NCBI GenBank assembly: GCA_005878915.1
Contig: VBML01000058.1
Location: 23,259-61,986, forward strand
Length of the DNA: 38,728 bases
DNA from: Methanobacteriota archaeon
Lineage (GTDB): Archaea > Thermoplasmatota > Thermoplasmata > RBG-16-68-12
Direction: 5' to 3'
Under the pieces are notes generated by a model. The model searched no databases. It was not told the origin of the DNA and saw nothing but the letters and a program-made list of their open reading frames with translations. Positions within the stretch are counted from its first letter, which is position 1. Every line of letters starts with the position of its first letter. The position numbers and the translations under genes are program-made. Below are positions 16,817 to 26,293 of this stretch, in pieces.

Positions 16817-18490
16817 GTGCAGCTGAGCAGGAAAGTCACCCTCACGCTCCTCGCAGCAATCCTTACCTTCAACCTCCTCCTCCGATATCCCAGAGGCGGC
16901 CATGAGATCGGGGTCGACTCGTTCTTCATCCATGCCCTGACCGGAAGCATCGTTTCGAATGGGCACGCCAAGTGGACCCTCAGCCCCGCCTCCTATTTCG
17001 GGTGGTATCCGCTCTCGTATCCGTCCGCCGGACCCTTCCTCCTTGCGTCCCTCAGTGTGACCACCGGGGAGCCGCTCGAAGCGAGCATCCTCGTGATGTC
17101 GACTCTCCTGGGGCCGATTGGAATCCTCGGGGCGTTCATGATGGCCCGAGAGTTCCGGCGCGACAACATGCTGGCCGTGGGAGTCGCGCTGATCTACGGC
17201 GTCGCACCGAGGTTCCTGACGTTCACGATGTGGACCGCCTCAACGCGGAATCTGTTCATGGCCCTCCTCCCCTTCTTGATCTGGGCCTTGCTCCTCAACT
17301 ACCGGAGAAAGACCGCCGCCCACGGACTCCTCCTAGGGCTAACGCTCACGATTCTCGCTGCGACGCACCGCCTGGTCATTCTCGTCATTGCTGTCATTCT
17401 TGCGTTCCTGCTGGCGATCATTGTCCTGCTCGTGATGCGAGTCCTGCGGATTCGTCTCCCCAAGATCGTCCTCCAGAACGTAGCCAGGAAGTGGACCCCG
17501 TACCTTACTCTTGCACTTGTTGCGGCAATATCCGTGGGGATGTTAGCGGGCACGAATGTCTTGGAGGAGTATTCCCAAGGGGAGCTGGGCTCGGGCTCGA
17601 GCCTTTCCGTCCAGATCATGAACCTCGGGGTCAGCATTGCAAGGAGCGCGGGACTCGCCCTCCCGCTCGTGCTCGTTGGGCTCGTCGTAATTACGAGGCA
17701 ACGGAACAAGACGATTGGCGAGCCGTTTCTTGCCTTGACCTTACTGGCTCTCGTCCCAACGCTCTCCCTCCGGCAATACACCGGGTTCTACATCCTGCCC
17801 TTCCTCTCGATTTTCGGAGGCCTGGGCTTTGTGGGCATCGTTCGAGCGATCCGAAAGAAGCCGACCCTTGCTACGGTGACGGCCGTGTCTCTCGTGCTCG
17901 CAATTTCTGCGTTCTCTGCTTACGTGCTCAACGTCGAGCTAGACCGGGAGACCGCCATCGAGGACCACACCTACTCGACCGCGCTGTACGTCCGGACCAT
18001 GAACGCTCCGGGGACCATGATCGCGAACGAGGGACTGACGGGTGTCCGGGTCGCCGCGATTTCCGGAGTAAGGCTGCTCCCTATTGGAGGCGCAGGCACG
18101 ACTTTCCAAAGCCCGGAACTCCTCGCCTACGGGTTCTACAACCCTAGCGAGGTCAACATCGTCCGCATCGACCTTTCGAGCGTGACGATTGAGAGCGACT
18201 CGCTCTGGGTCGCAACAGGGGTGCAAGCGGAGAGGGACTGGGTTGACATCCTTGAAACGCCATACGGCCCTGTCTCGGCCAAATTGGTCCGGTACGTTCC
18301 CGCGTATTACCTGGAGGTCGACGACTTGGCCGGTTCCTTTTCGGCCTACACACACACGTATTGCTCGGATCTAGGCCTGTCGGTCAGGGAAAACGCGTAC
18401 AGGGTCTATGATAACGGCGTCGAGAGCGTCTGGTGGCTCTACGCGCCCAATGTCGTGCCCCAACCGATCGCCACCCCCCCTTGTCCCTAG
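16817..18490 (+). CDS. Multi-TM membrane protein with C-terminal soluble domain; possible GT-C-type glycosyltransferase
   Basis: About 10 or more hydrophobic segments; first-loop motif GVDSFFIHALTGSIVSNGHAKWTLSPASYFGWYPLSYPSAGP; no OST WWDYG motif seen. Confidence 0.65.
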   Translation: MQLSRKVTLTLLAAILTFNLLLRYPRGGHEIGVDSFFIHALTGSIVSNGHAKWTLSPASYFGWYPLSYPSAGPFLLASLSVTTGEPLEASILVMSTLLGPIGILGAFMMAREFRRDNMLAVGVALIYGVAPRFLTFTMWTASTRNLFMALLPFLIWALLLNYRRKTAAHGLLLGLTLTILAATHRLVILVIAVILAFLLAIIVLLVMRVLRIRLPKIVLQNVARKWTPYLTLALVAAISVGMLAGTNVLEEYSQGELGSGSSLSVQIMNLGVSIARSAGLALPLVLVGLVVITRQRNKTIGEPFLALTLLALVPTLSLRQYTGFYILPFLSIFGGLGFVGIVRAIRKKPTLATVTAVSLVLAISAFSAYVLNVELDRETAIEDHTYSTALYVRTMNAPGTMIANEGLTGVRVAAISGVRLLPIGGAGTTFQSPELLAYGFYNPSEVNIVRIDLSSVTIESDSLWVATGVQAERDWVDILETPYGPVSAKLVRYVPAYYLEVDDLAGSFSAYTHTYCSDLGLSVRENAYRVYDNGVESVWWLYAPNVVPQPIATPPCP

Positions 18491-18587
18491 GGGGCCCCGC
18501 TGGGGAATGGTTCTGCGCGCCCGACGAAACGGTGGATTGGAATGAACTCGGCACGCAATCCCGCAACTCCCGCCGGAGCGGTCCCGC

Positions 18588-19493
18588 ATGCCTCCCACTG
18601 ATCGGCCACAAGCCCCATGGGATACCTCGCCATGGCCGGAAGAGCGCCCCTTCGCACTCTGCCTTTCCCACGACGTGGACCGTGTCCGCAAGTCGTACCA
18701 GTATGTAACGCACCTCCGAAAACCCGGCGCTCTCCGGAGAGCCCTTCGGCTTCCAAAGAATCCCTACTGGAACTTCGAACGCATTCTCGAAATGGAAAAA
18801 GGGTTCCATGTCAAGTCCACGTTCTTCTTCCTGCAGGAATCCAAGAAACTGAACCTGCGGGCGCCCCGAGAATGGGGACTGAGTCTCGGGCGGTACCGGT
18901 TTCACGACCCGGAGGTCGCGCGGGCGATCCGCATGATCGACTCGGCGGGGTGGGAAGTGGGCCTTCATGGATCCTTCGAATCCTTTCGTGACTTCGCTCG
19001 TCTGTCGGGGGAGAAACACGACCTCGAAAGCGTACTCGGTCACCCCGTAGCGGGCGTCCGGCAGCACTATCTGAACCTGGAGATCCCGAGGACCTGGCAG
19101 ATCCAGAAACAGGCCGGTCTGTCGTACGATGCCTCCCTTGGCTTGAAGGCGGGCGTCGGGTACGACGGAATTCCCCTGTTTCCATTCGAGCCGTTCCAGG
19201 ATGAATTCGTTGTCTTGCCACTGGCGGTGATGGACGGCGCGCTCTTCTCGACCGTGTCCGATACTTCGGCACGGTTGACGGCGCTCACTCGGATCGTCGA
19301 GCAAGCGGAAGCGAAGCACGCGCTGTTGGCGGTCCTTTGGCATCAGCGGTTCCTCAACCCAGCGGAGTTTCCGAACGAGAATTCCGTATACGAGAGCTTC
19401 CTGAGGCTCGCCCTTGAGCGGGAGCCGTGGGTCGCCACGTCCGCCCAGGTTGCCGATTGGTGGAGGACGCACGTCGGGGGGAAAGGCCACTGA
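18588..19493 (+). CDS. Polysaccharide deacetylase-like protein
   Basis: FALCLSHDVDRVRK, VKSTFFFLQES, GWEVGLHGSFESF, GVRQHYL; NodB-fold motifs. Confidence 0.82.
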   Translation: MPPTDRPQAPWDTSPWPEERPFALCLSHDVDRVRKSYQYVTHLRKPGALRRALRLPKNPYWNFERILEMEKGFHVKSTFFFLQESKKLNLRAPREWGLSLGRYRFHDPEVARAIRMIDSAGWEVGLHGSFESFRDFARLSGEKHDLESVLGHPVAGVRQHYLNLEIPRTWQIQKQAGLSYDASLGLKAGVGYDGIPLFPFEPFQDEFVVLPLAVMDGALFSTVSDTSARLTALTRIVEQAEAKHALLAVLWHQRFLNPAEFPNENSVYESFLRLALEREPWVATSAQVADWWRTHVGGKGH

Positions 19494-20155
19494 CCGCGAC
19501 CTCGCTCCATCACTACCGGAAAGCCCATGACAGTGCCGTCGGACTCGGACTTCTAGGGCCACCGACCGGCCGGGTCCTCGACCTCGGATCCGGGGAAGGC
19601 GAGGACTTCCGTTGGCTGCTTGACGCGGGATGGAGGGGAGTCGGTCTCGACCCGGTTCGAAGCCCTCGCGGGCTTCCTTGCGTCCGAGGCGACGCGCAAC
19701 GCCTCCCCTTCCGGGACGGGTCCTTCTCCGCCACCCTGTCTGTGCTCGTGCTCCCGCATGTCGCGAATCCACAGCTCGTCGTGGCGGAGGCGTTCAGGGT
19801 CGCGAAGCCGGAGGGCCGCGCGGTCTTCGTCGTGTTTTCCCATTCCTTTCTCAATGCGAGGATCGCCGTCGGCGGCGTCACCTATGATCCCGACGCCCCA
19901 CCCACCCCCTATCGTCTTTTTTCCGTCAGGCAACTCCAGGGAATGCTGGCGGGTGCCGGGTTTGGAGCGCTCGCCTGGACTAGGAGCGACTTCCCGCCTT
20001 GGTTCCTAGGCCTCTTTCAGGACTCCAAGCAGGATAGGCTCTTTCAGGCCCTTGATGACCTTGAGCCGCCGCTGAGCCGCTCCGGCCTCGCGGTAATCGC
20101 TCGAAAGATTGCCATTACCGGGACGAAACCACGGATCGAACGGGAGGGTCCGTAA
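19460..20155 (+). CDS. SAM-dependent methyltransferase
   Basis: GRVLDLGSGEGEDFRWLLDAGWRGVGLDPV, RGDAQRLPFRDGSFSATLSVLVLPHVANPQLVVAEAFRVAKPEGRAVF. Start codon uncertain; overlaps the preceding gene. Confidence 0.83.
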   Translation: MEDARRGERPLTATSLHHYRKAHDSAVGLGLLGPPTGRVLDLGSGEGEDFRWLLDAGWRGVGLDPVRSPRGLPCVRGDAQRLPFRDGSFSATLSVLVLPHVANPQLVVAEAFRVAKPEGRAVFVVFSHSFLNARIAVGGVTYDPDAPPTPYRLFSVRQLQGMLAGAGFGALAWTRSDFPPWFLGLFQDSKQDRLFQALDDLEPPLSRSGLAVIARKIAITGTKPRIEREGP

Positions 20156-21155
20156 CCTGACAATCAAGGTTGAGCGGCTTTCGAATGCAGAAGAGTTCGC
20201 GAGGCTGTGCGGGGATTGGCCCGCGGGGTCCGTCTACCATCGCGGGGAGTGGTTGAGTTCCCTCTCGAGCGCGAGCAACATGCCGATCCTCCCCCTGGTC
20301 GCCCGGGAGGGGGATACCCCAATCTTGGCGGTCCCCTTCTTTGTGGGCCGATCAGGTCCCCTCCGGATCGTGGTCTCACCCCCTCCCCGCCTCGGTGTCG
20401 AATACCTGGGGCCCGTGCCATCGCCACAGACCCTCGAGCAGAGGAAGAAGGGAGAGGGTCTCTTTCGTGCCATTGAATCGGTTCTCGACTGGCTCCGGTC
20501 TGCCCTGAAGCCCTCCGTCATCTACCTCCGAACGGTTCCCGAGCTGGACGATGCTCGGGGGTTCCAGTGGGCCGGATTCCAAGTCTCGCCGATGTACACG
20601 TACACCGTCTCGATCTCCAGGGACTCCGAACAGATCCTGGAATCCTTCGACCGGAGCGTCCGCAGCGACCTCCGGCGAACGGAGAACAAAGTCGACGTCC
20701 GGCCCGGTGGGGTCGATCTCGTCGAGAAAGTTCACGAGTTCGTTTCGGCTCGGTATCGGACCCAGGGCGAGACGTTCGGCCCTCCTCTTACGTATCTCGC
20801 GGATCTCTTCCGCTCGCTGGGCCCGGGCGCGTTCCTGCCCATCGGCGCGTACACGGAACGGGGGCTTGAGGCGGCGGCCATCATTACGTTTCATCACGGG
20901 AGGGCCGCCTACTGGCAAGGCGCCGCACGGACCAGCCACTCCCGCCTGCCGCTGACGGACCATCTGATCTGGGGGGCGATTCGCCTCGCGAAGGAACGGG
21001 GGTACGAACGATTCGAGTTGGTCGGAGCGAACACCCCTCGCCTCGTCAGGTACAAGACCAAGTTCGCCCCGGACCTTGAGCAGTTCTTCGAGGCCAAGAG
21101 GTCCACCCAGGCGGGCCGGATTGGCCTCTCCCTCTACCGCAAGCTAAGGGGGTAG
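20109..21155 (+). CDS. FemAB/GNAT-like acyl/aminoacyl transferase
   Basis: FDRSVRSDLRRTENKVDVR, GAFLPIGAYTERGLEAAAIITFHHGRAAYWQGAARTSHSRLPLTDHLIWGAIRLAKERGYERFELVGAN.. typical of FemAB-like dual-GNAT proteins. Start uncertain (TTG 20109 or downstream). Confidence 0.8.
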   Translation: MPLPGRNHGSNGRVRNLTIKVERLSNAEEFARLCGDWPAGSVYHRGEWLSSLSSASNMPILPLVAREGDTPILAVPFFVGRSGPLRIVVSPPPRLGVEYLGPVPSPQTLEQRKKGEGLFRAIESVLDWLRSALKPSVIYLRTVPELDDARGFQWAGFQVSPMYTYTVSISRDSEQILESFDRSVRSDLRRTENKVDVRPGGVDLVEKVHEFVSARYRTQGETFGPPLTYLADLFRSLGPGAFLPIGAYTERGLEAAAIITFHHGRAAYWQGAARTSHSRLPLTDHLIWGAIRLAKERGYERFELVGANTPRLVRYKTKFAPDLEQFFEAKRSTQAGRIGLSLYRKLRG

Positions 21156-21159
21156 GTTC

Positions 21160-22269
21160 GTGCGCGTCGTGATCCCCGTGTCAGGAAATCCCCTGAGCCC
21201 CCGGCCCAGCGGGATCATGGCCTTCAGCTTCGGGCTCGCGGGCTACCTCAAGAAGAGGGGGCATACCGTCGAGTTCCTTTGCGTGGGGTCGGCCACTCCC
21301 GACTCGGCGTTTCAGCTAACCCCGGTCGCCGCGCGCGTGCGAGGCGAGGTGGGATTCGCCCTGGCGTTGCGCAAGTTCACTCGACGACACACCCTCCCCG
21401 AGAACAGCATCGTCCTTGCGAACAGCGAACTGCACGCATGGGCTACGCGGCGGTGGGCCCCTCCGGCGCCCCTCGTTCTCGTCAGTCACGGACCCTCGTA
21501 TCCGACCTTGGCCGCGCGCCGCCCGTTGATTGCCCTCCTGTTCAGGAGCATCATAGAGCCCCGCGCGGCGCGAGCGTCCCGGAAAATCATCGCGGTTGAT
21601 CGAGACGCGGAGCGATACTTCCGTGACCGGTACCCGACCATCCCTCTGCAACGAATCCCACTCGCCATCGACCTCGCCCACTTCGCCCCCGTGGATCATC
21701 GTGAAGCGAGGACCCTCTGGGGCCTTTCCCGCGAGATCGCGTTCCTGTTCGTCGGGCGTCTCGCGCCCGAGAAAAACCCGGAGCGAGCGGTGGAGGTGTT
21801 CCGCCGGATCCGCGGGTCTCTCCCCGAGGCCGTTCTCATCGTCGCCGGCACGGGGCCACTCAAGGGAGTTCTCGACAAGGCGGCCAAGGAGCTCGGACCG
21901 ACTCGGATCCGCCTCCTCAACGATGTGCCTCGAGCCGATCTCCCGTCGTTGTACTCCGCCGCGGACGGTCTGCTAGTGACGTCCGACATCGAGCAATTCC
22001 CAACGGTCATGCTTGAGAGCCTAGCGTGCGGAACACCGGTGTTCTCGACGGACGTGGGAGACGTCTCCCTCGTCCTGTCGGAACCTTCGATGGGTCTGGT
22101 GTGCCCCGCCAATCCGGAGTTGTTCGCCAAGCGCGTTGCCGAGTATCTCCCCGAGGAGCGAAGGCTTCGCGCGAGCCGCGCCCCGCTCCGGCGGCAGGCG
22201 ACTCGGAAGTACGATTGGGATGCCATCGGACCCCAGATTGAAGCCGTCTTGCAGGAGGCCAACGGATGA
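21160..22269 (+). CDS. GT4-family glycosyltransferase (intact donor of the 511-bp duplicated segment)
   Basis: MRVVIPVSGNPLSPRPSGIMAFSFGLAGYLKKRGH..., FLFVGRLAPEKNPERAVEVFRRI, LLVTSDIEQFPTVMLESLACGTPV. Confidence 0.93.
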   Translation: MRVVIPVSGNPLSPRPSGIMAFSFGLAGYLKKRGHTVEFLCVGSATPDSAFQLTPVAARVRGEVGFALALRKFTRRHTLPENSIVLANSELHAWATRRWAPPAPLVLVSHGPSYPTLAARRPLIALLFRSIIEPRAARASRKIIAVDRDAERYFRDRYPTIPLQRIPLAIDLAHFAPVDHREARTLWGLSREIAFLFVGRLAPEKNPERAVEVFRRIRGSLPEAVLIVAGTGPLKGVLDKAAKELGPTRIRLLNDVPRADLPSLYSAADGLLVTSDIEQFPTVMLESLACGTPVFSTDVGDVSLVLSEPSMGLVCPANPELFAKRVAEYLPEERRLRASRAPLRRQATRKYDWDAIGPQIEAVLQEANG

Positions 22270-23333
22270 CAAGGATCGCTATCCTGACCCCCTACGCGCC
22301 CCCCGTAGTCGGGGGGATCTCGACGTTCGTCTCGGGCATGAAGCGGGCCCTCGCCAATCGCGGACACCAAGTCTGCGTCATTGCGGGATCCGGGGTCGGC
22401 GACGGAGCGGATTGTTCCGATCTGGGTCACGGGAGGACATACGCGAGTCGAGCCCAGACCGGGCTCGAGTCGTTCCAGCCGGAGGTGATCCACGCGAACT
22501 CTCATTCATACGTCCTGAGCGCGGGCGTGAGATATCGACGGAAGAATCGAGGCGCGCGGCTGCTGTTCAGTTTCCACACGACGCCGGACAAGGTGCGGAC
22601 CTCGCCGCTCCGCCTCCTGCTCCGAAAGGCGGACACGATCACCTTCGTGAGCAAGGCCCAGGAACGGGACCTCCGAGGGGTAACCCCCGGGCGATCAGAC
22701 GTAAGAATCCTGTCGCCGGCGACAGAGATCCCAGCGGCAGACCAGGAAGCGGCGCTGGCCTGGAGGCGGGGCCACGGGCTCTCCGACCGCTCACCCATCC
22801 TCATGTTCGCAGGACCGCTTGAGTACAGGGAGAAGGTCCAGGGCGTTACGGACCTCGTCCGGGCGATGCCCGAGATCGTCCGACGATTTCCAAAGGCCCG
22901 CCTCATCATCCTTGGGGACGGCTCCTTGAAGGGAGAGGTCCTAGCTGCCGCGGAAGCAGCAAAGGACGCAGTCTCCGTGCTGGGGTTCATTCCCGAGCCG
23001 TGTCTTGCGTTGGCGAACGCAGACTTGTACTGTCACATCTCCTACCGCGAGGGGCTCCCGCTCGCGGTACTCGAAGCGATGGCCGCGGGGACGTGCGTCC
23101 TCGCGTCCCCCGTCGGCGGAATCCCCGAGGTCATTGATGGGTCGAACGGGGTCCTCGTCGATGGCGGTTCGCCCGCGATCGCCCGGGCCGCCATCGAACT
23201 GTGCGCCGACCCTGCACGCCGGCAACGGCTTGCGAAGGAAGGACTCGCGACGATCAGACGGGCGTACACCTGGGATCGTCGGGTCGTCGAGCTGGAGAAG
23301 ATGTATAGCCAATCGTCACGAGGCGCGGCATGA
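22266..23333 (+). CDS. GT4-family glycosyltransferase
   Basis: MTRIAILTPYAPPVVGGISTFVSGMKRALANRGH, CHISYREGLPLAVLEAMAAGTCVLASPVGGIPEVI; ATGA overlap upstream. Confidence 0.93.
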   Translation: MTRIAILTPYAPPVVGGISTFVSGMKRALANRGHQVCVIAGSGVGDGADCSDLGHGRTYASRAQTGLESFQPEVIHANSHSYVLSAGVRYRRKNRGARLLFSFHTTPDKVRTSPLRLLLRKADTITFVSKAQERDLRGVTPGRSDVRILSPATEIPAADQEAALAWRRGHGLSDRSPILMFAGPLEYREKVQGVTDLVRAMPEIVRRFPKARLIILGDGSLKGEVLAAAEAAKDAVSVLGFIPEPCLALANADLYCHISYREGLPLAVLEAMAAGTCVLASPVGGIPEVIDGSNGVLVDGGSPAIARAAIELCADPARRQRLAKEGLATIRRAYTWDRRVVELEKMYSQSSRGAA

Positions 23334-23355
23334 TCCTGCGGACCTGGCGGTTCGA

Positions 23356-24195
23356 ATGAGGTCGTTCTGTTTCTCAATCGACGCGGAGCGCGACTATCGC
23401 ACCGACGGGCAGCTCACTGTCCGGGGCCTTGCCGAAGGCCTCCCGATGTTTACCGACCTGCTCACGTCCCACGACATCCCCTTCGATATCATGGGGTCGG
23501 GGGAGATTGTCGAACACCTTCCGCGAGACCTTCTCCAGAAAAGACAGGACCTCGTTGCCCTCGGATGTCATGCGTATTCGCACTCTCCGGGCTACTTGAG
23601 CCGGATGCCCCGCCGACGAAAGGAGGCCGAGATCCAACGCGCCACGGCCCTCCTCCGCGAACGCTTCGGGAGGCCCCCAATGCAGTTCCGGGCCCCGAAC
23701 TTCAGCATCGACGGAGAAACGCTTGAGTTCCTTGGTGGATTGGGATATCGGATCGATTCCTCCGTCCTGCCGGGCCGGTATGTCCGTCGATGGCGACTGA
23801 TTCCGCTCGTCGACCACCGCGGGGCTCCTTTCAATCCTTACCGTCCGAGCTCTGTCAACTTTCTGCACCCCGGGGAGACTCCTGTCCTCGAGGTCCCCGT
23901 GACCCCGAACCCCCTCGCGAGCGGGGCCCCCTTAGGACTCGGATTCCTTCACTCGGAAGGGGCGCGGGTATGCCGGACCGCGCTCGAGAAGGCGGCTGGG
24001 CGGTACGTTGTATTCCTGGCCCACTCGTGGGAGATGGTGCGCTGGACCTCCGCGGATTCCGTGCGACCTTGGGTCCGCGACGCTTCGCGAGGAAAGACGG
24101 ATCTCCTCGAGGAACTTCTTGCGCTGCTCGACGGCTGGGAATTCCTGAACTTGGATCGCGTCGGGGCCCGAGAGGGCCGAGGGGGCGGGGGATGA
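23356..24195 (+). CDS. Polysaccharide deacetylase family protein
   Basis: MRSFCFSIDAERDY...LVALGCHAYSHSPGYLSRMPRRRKEAEIQRATALLRERFGRPPMQFRAPNFSID; NodB H-x-x-S/H motif. Start at ATG 23356. Confidence 0.87.
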   Translation: MRSFCFSIDAERDYRTDGQLTVRGLAEGLPMFTDLLTSHDIPFDIMGSGEIVEHLPRDLLQKRQDLVALGCHAYSHSPGYLSRMPRRRKEAEIQRATALLRERFGRPPMQFRAPNFSIDGETLEFLGGLGYRIDSSVLPGRYVRRWRLIPLVDHRGAPFNPYRPSSVNFLHPGETPVLEVPVTPNPLASGAPLGLGFLHSEGARVCRTALEKAAGRYVVFLAHSWEMVRWTSADSVRPWVRDASRGKTDLLEELLALLDGWEFLNLDRVGAREGRGGGG

Positions 24196-24246
24196 ACCGT
24201 TGAGGCGCAATCTCGCGGCGGTCGTTATTGTTCCGGGTGCGGTTCC

Positions 24247-25164
24247 ATGAGTCAGGAGAAGCCGCCCGTCCCCAGCGGGAGGAGGCGCGGGGGGCTCCTC
24301 CCCAACGCGCGGGACATCAAGGCGTGGGAGGAAGGGGGTGGCCGCGGCCTGAGAGGCTTTCTACGCAGGACCATCCGGGCATACCTTCGCTGGAACCGCG
24401 CGCTCCTTCTCGACCCGTGGATTCGGTACCGTCCCGCGGTCCAACTCCTCGAAGGGCAGACGGGGGACCTCCAGCGGACCCTCGATGTCGGCAGCGGGGA
24501 GAACGGACTTGCGAGGTTCCTGGGTCGGGAGGTCGTCGGTGTGGACCTCGACTTCCCCGCGACGGTTCGGTGGAGCAACCACCCCGCAACGCTCCTTCGG
24601 GCGATCCGCGCCACCGCGACGGCGCTCCCCTTTCGTGACGGGGCGTTCGACACCGTCGTGTCGATGGACATGATCGAGCACCTCCCCACAGGGGAGAGGC
24701 CGAAGGCCCTCCGGGAGATGCTCCGTGTGGCGCGGCGCACCGCGATCGTTGGGTTCCCGTACGGGCGACGCAGTCGGGAATTCGATCGCTCGGCCCTCGC
24801 CGTGGAGCGGGACAGGGGGATCGAACTCGGCTGGCGGCAAGAGCACGTGTTGCGCGGAACCCCAGGCGAGGAGTTCCATGACGAGATCATACGTACCGTA
24901 GGTGCAGTGCGGCCCGAGATGACCCTGTCCTGGTTTGGACACGAGGGGATGCGGGGTCTCCGCCTCCGATGGCGCCTCCAGTTCCTTATCTCCAAGGACT
25001 CCCGGCTCTACGGGCTTGTGTTCTTCCCCCTGTATCGGCTGCATTCCCGAGGGCGGCCAAAACACGGATATCGCCGGATTTACGTGTTCAAGAAAGCGGC
25101 GGGCGGCAAGCCCGGGGACCGGGTTCGTCGGCCCGCGCGCAATTCCGTTAGGGACCCCGATTGA
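24247..25164 (+). CDS. SAM-dependent methyltransferase
   Basis: RTLDVGSGENGLARFLGREVVGVDLDFP, LPFRDGAFDTVVSMDMIEHLPTGERPKALREMLRVARR. Confidence 0.87.
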   Translation: MSQEKPPVPSGRRRGGLLPNARDIKAWEEGGGRGLRGFLRRTIRAYLRWNRALLLDPWIRYRPAVQLLEGQTGDLQRTLDVGSGENGLARFLGREVVGVDLDFPATVRWSNHPATLLRAIRATATALPFRDGAFDTVVSMDMIEHLPTGERPKALREMLRVARRTAIVGFPYGRRSREFDRSALAVERDRGIELGWRQEHVLRGTPGEEFHDEIIRTVGAVRPEMTLSWFGHEGMRGLRLRWRLQFLISKDSRLYGLVFFPLYRLHSRGRPKHGYRRIYVFKKAAGGKPGDRVRRPARNSVRDPD

Positions 25165-26287
25165 AGAGCGCGTAGTACAAGCTCGCATAGGCAGAGGCCA
25201 TCTTGTCATTCGAGTACTCCGCTTCCACGAGCGTCCGGGCCTCGCGCCCCATGGCCGACGCCATCTCGGGGTTCTGAGCAAGCGAGACGAGGGCGGCCGA
25301 CAGCGTCGCGGGGTCACCTACGGGCACGAGAACCCCGGTGCGGTTCGGGATCACGACGTCCGAGATTCCACCGACCGGGGTCGCAACGACACAAAGGCCG
25401 GCGGCCATCGCTTCCAGCACTGCCATGGGCAATCCCTCGTAGAACGACGGGAGGACAAAAACCTGCCCGGCGCGCAGATGCTCCCGCCACTCCTCCTGGA
25501 AACCGCGATCCTCCACGATCCCCTGAATGCCGAGGGAGCGCTTCGCCTCCTCGTACCGCTCGGGGGAATCCATGGATCCATACGTGGTCAGTCGGATGCC
25601 CTCCACATGGGATGATGCCAGGGCGAGGGCCCTAAGGAGGTCGAAGATTCCCTTCGTCTCGGTAACCCTTCCCGCGAAAATCAAGTGAAGGCCTAACGAA
25701 TCGCGTGCCCGTGATGCGGGGGCAGGGCTGGGTCCGTCACTCTTCGGCGCCGGCGTGACCCCGTTATGAATGACCGAGCACCGCTCGATAGCGTAGTCTT
25801 GTCGCACACGATCCGCGACCGCGACCACCTCCGAGGCGAGTCTTGCACCGAGCCTCGCCGCCGCCCAATCGACCAACCGCGCGAACCCCGCCTGGGGGAC
25901 TCGGACGTGGAACGTGAGGACCGATGGGACACCCAGAATCCGTCCGGCCAGGAGGGCGGCAACGCTCTGGACGTGGGGCTGATGGGCGTGAATCACGTCG
26001 AATCCAGACCGCTTTCGAATCAGTCCGATGAAGGTCCTCGCGGCCAGCGCAAGGTTTCGCACGGACCCGCGGGGGACGGGAATGCCGACGACGTCAAGGA
26101 CGCTTTCGTTGTCTCCATCCCGAGGGCACCAGAGACTGAATCGAATCCCTTGAGACGAGATCGCGGACGCCAACGAGAGGATGACACGCGTGATGCCCGA
26201 AAGCTGTCGGGGCGGGTATGCGGACACGTGAGCGACCCGGATTTTCAGCGGCTCCTCCCCCATGGGACGAGCGCTCCTCTTCGTCAT
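25148..26287 (-). CDS. GT4-family glycosyltransferase (block copy 1 GT4-a, intact)
   Basis: IRVAHVSAYPPRQLSGITRVILSLASAI..., LHLIFAGRVTETKGIFDLLRAL, PSFYEGLPMAVLEAMAAGLCVVATPVGGISDVV. Confidence 0.92.
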   Translation of the reverse strand: MTKRSARPMGEEPLKIRVAHVSAYPPRQLSGITRVILSLASAISSQGIRFSLWCPRDGDNESVLDVVGIPVPRGSVRNLALAARTFIGLIRKRSGFDVIHAHQPHVQSVAALLAGRILGVPSVLTFHVRVPQAGFARLVDWAAARLGARLASEVVAVADRVRQDYAIERCSVIHNGVTPAPKSDGPSPAPASRARDSLGLHLIFAGRVTETKGIFDLLRALALASSHVEGIRLTTYGSMDSPERYEEAKRSLGIQGIVEDRGFQEEWREHLRAGQVFVLPSFYEGLPMAVLEAMAAGLCVVATPVGGISDVVIPNRTGVLVPVGDPATLSAALVSLAQNPEMASAMGREARTLVEAEYSNDKMASAYASLYYALFNRGP

Positions 26288-26293
26288 TCCGGG

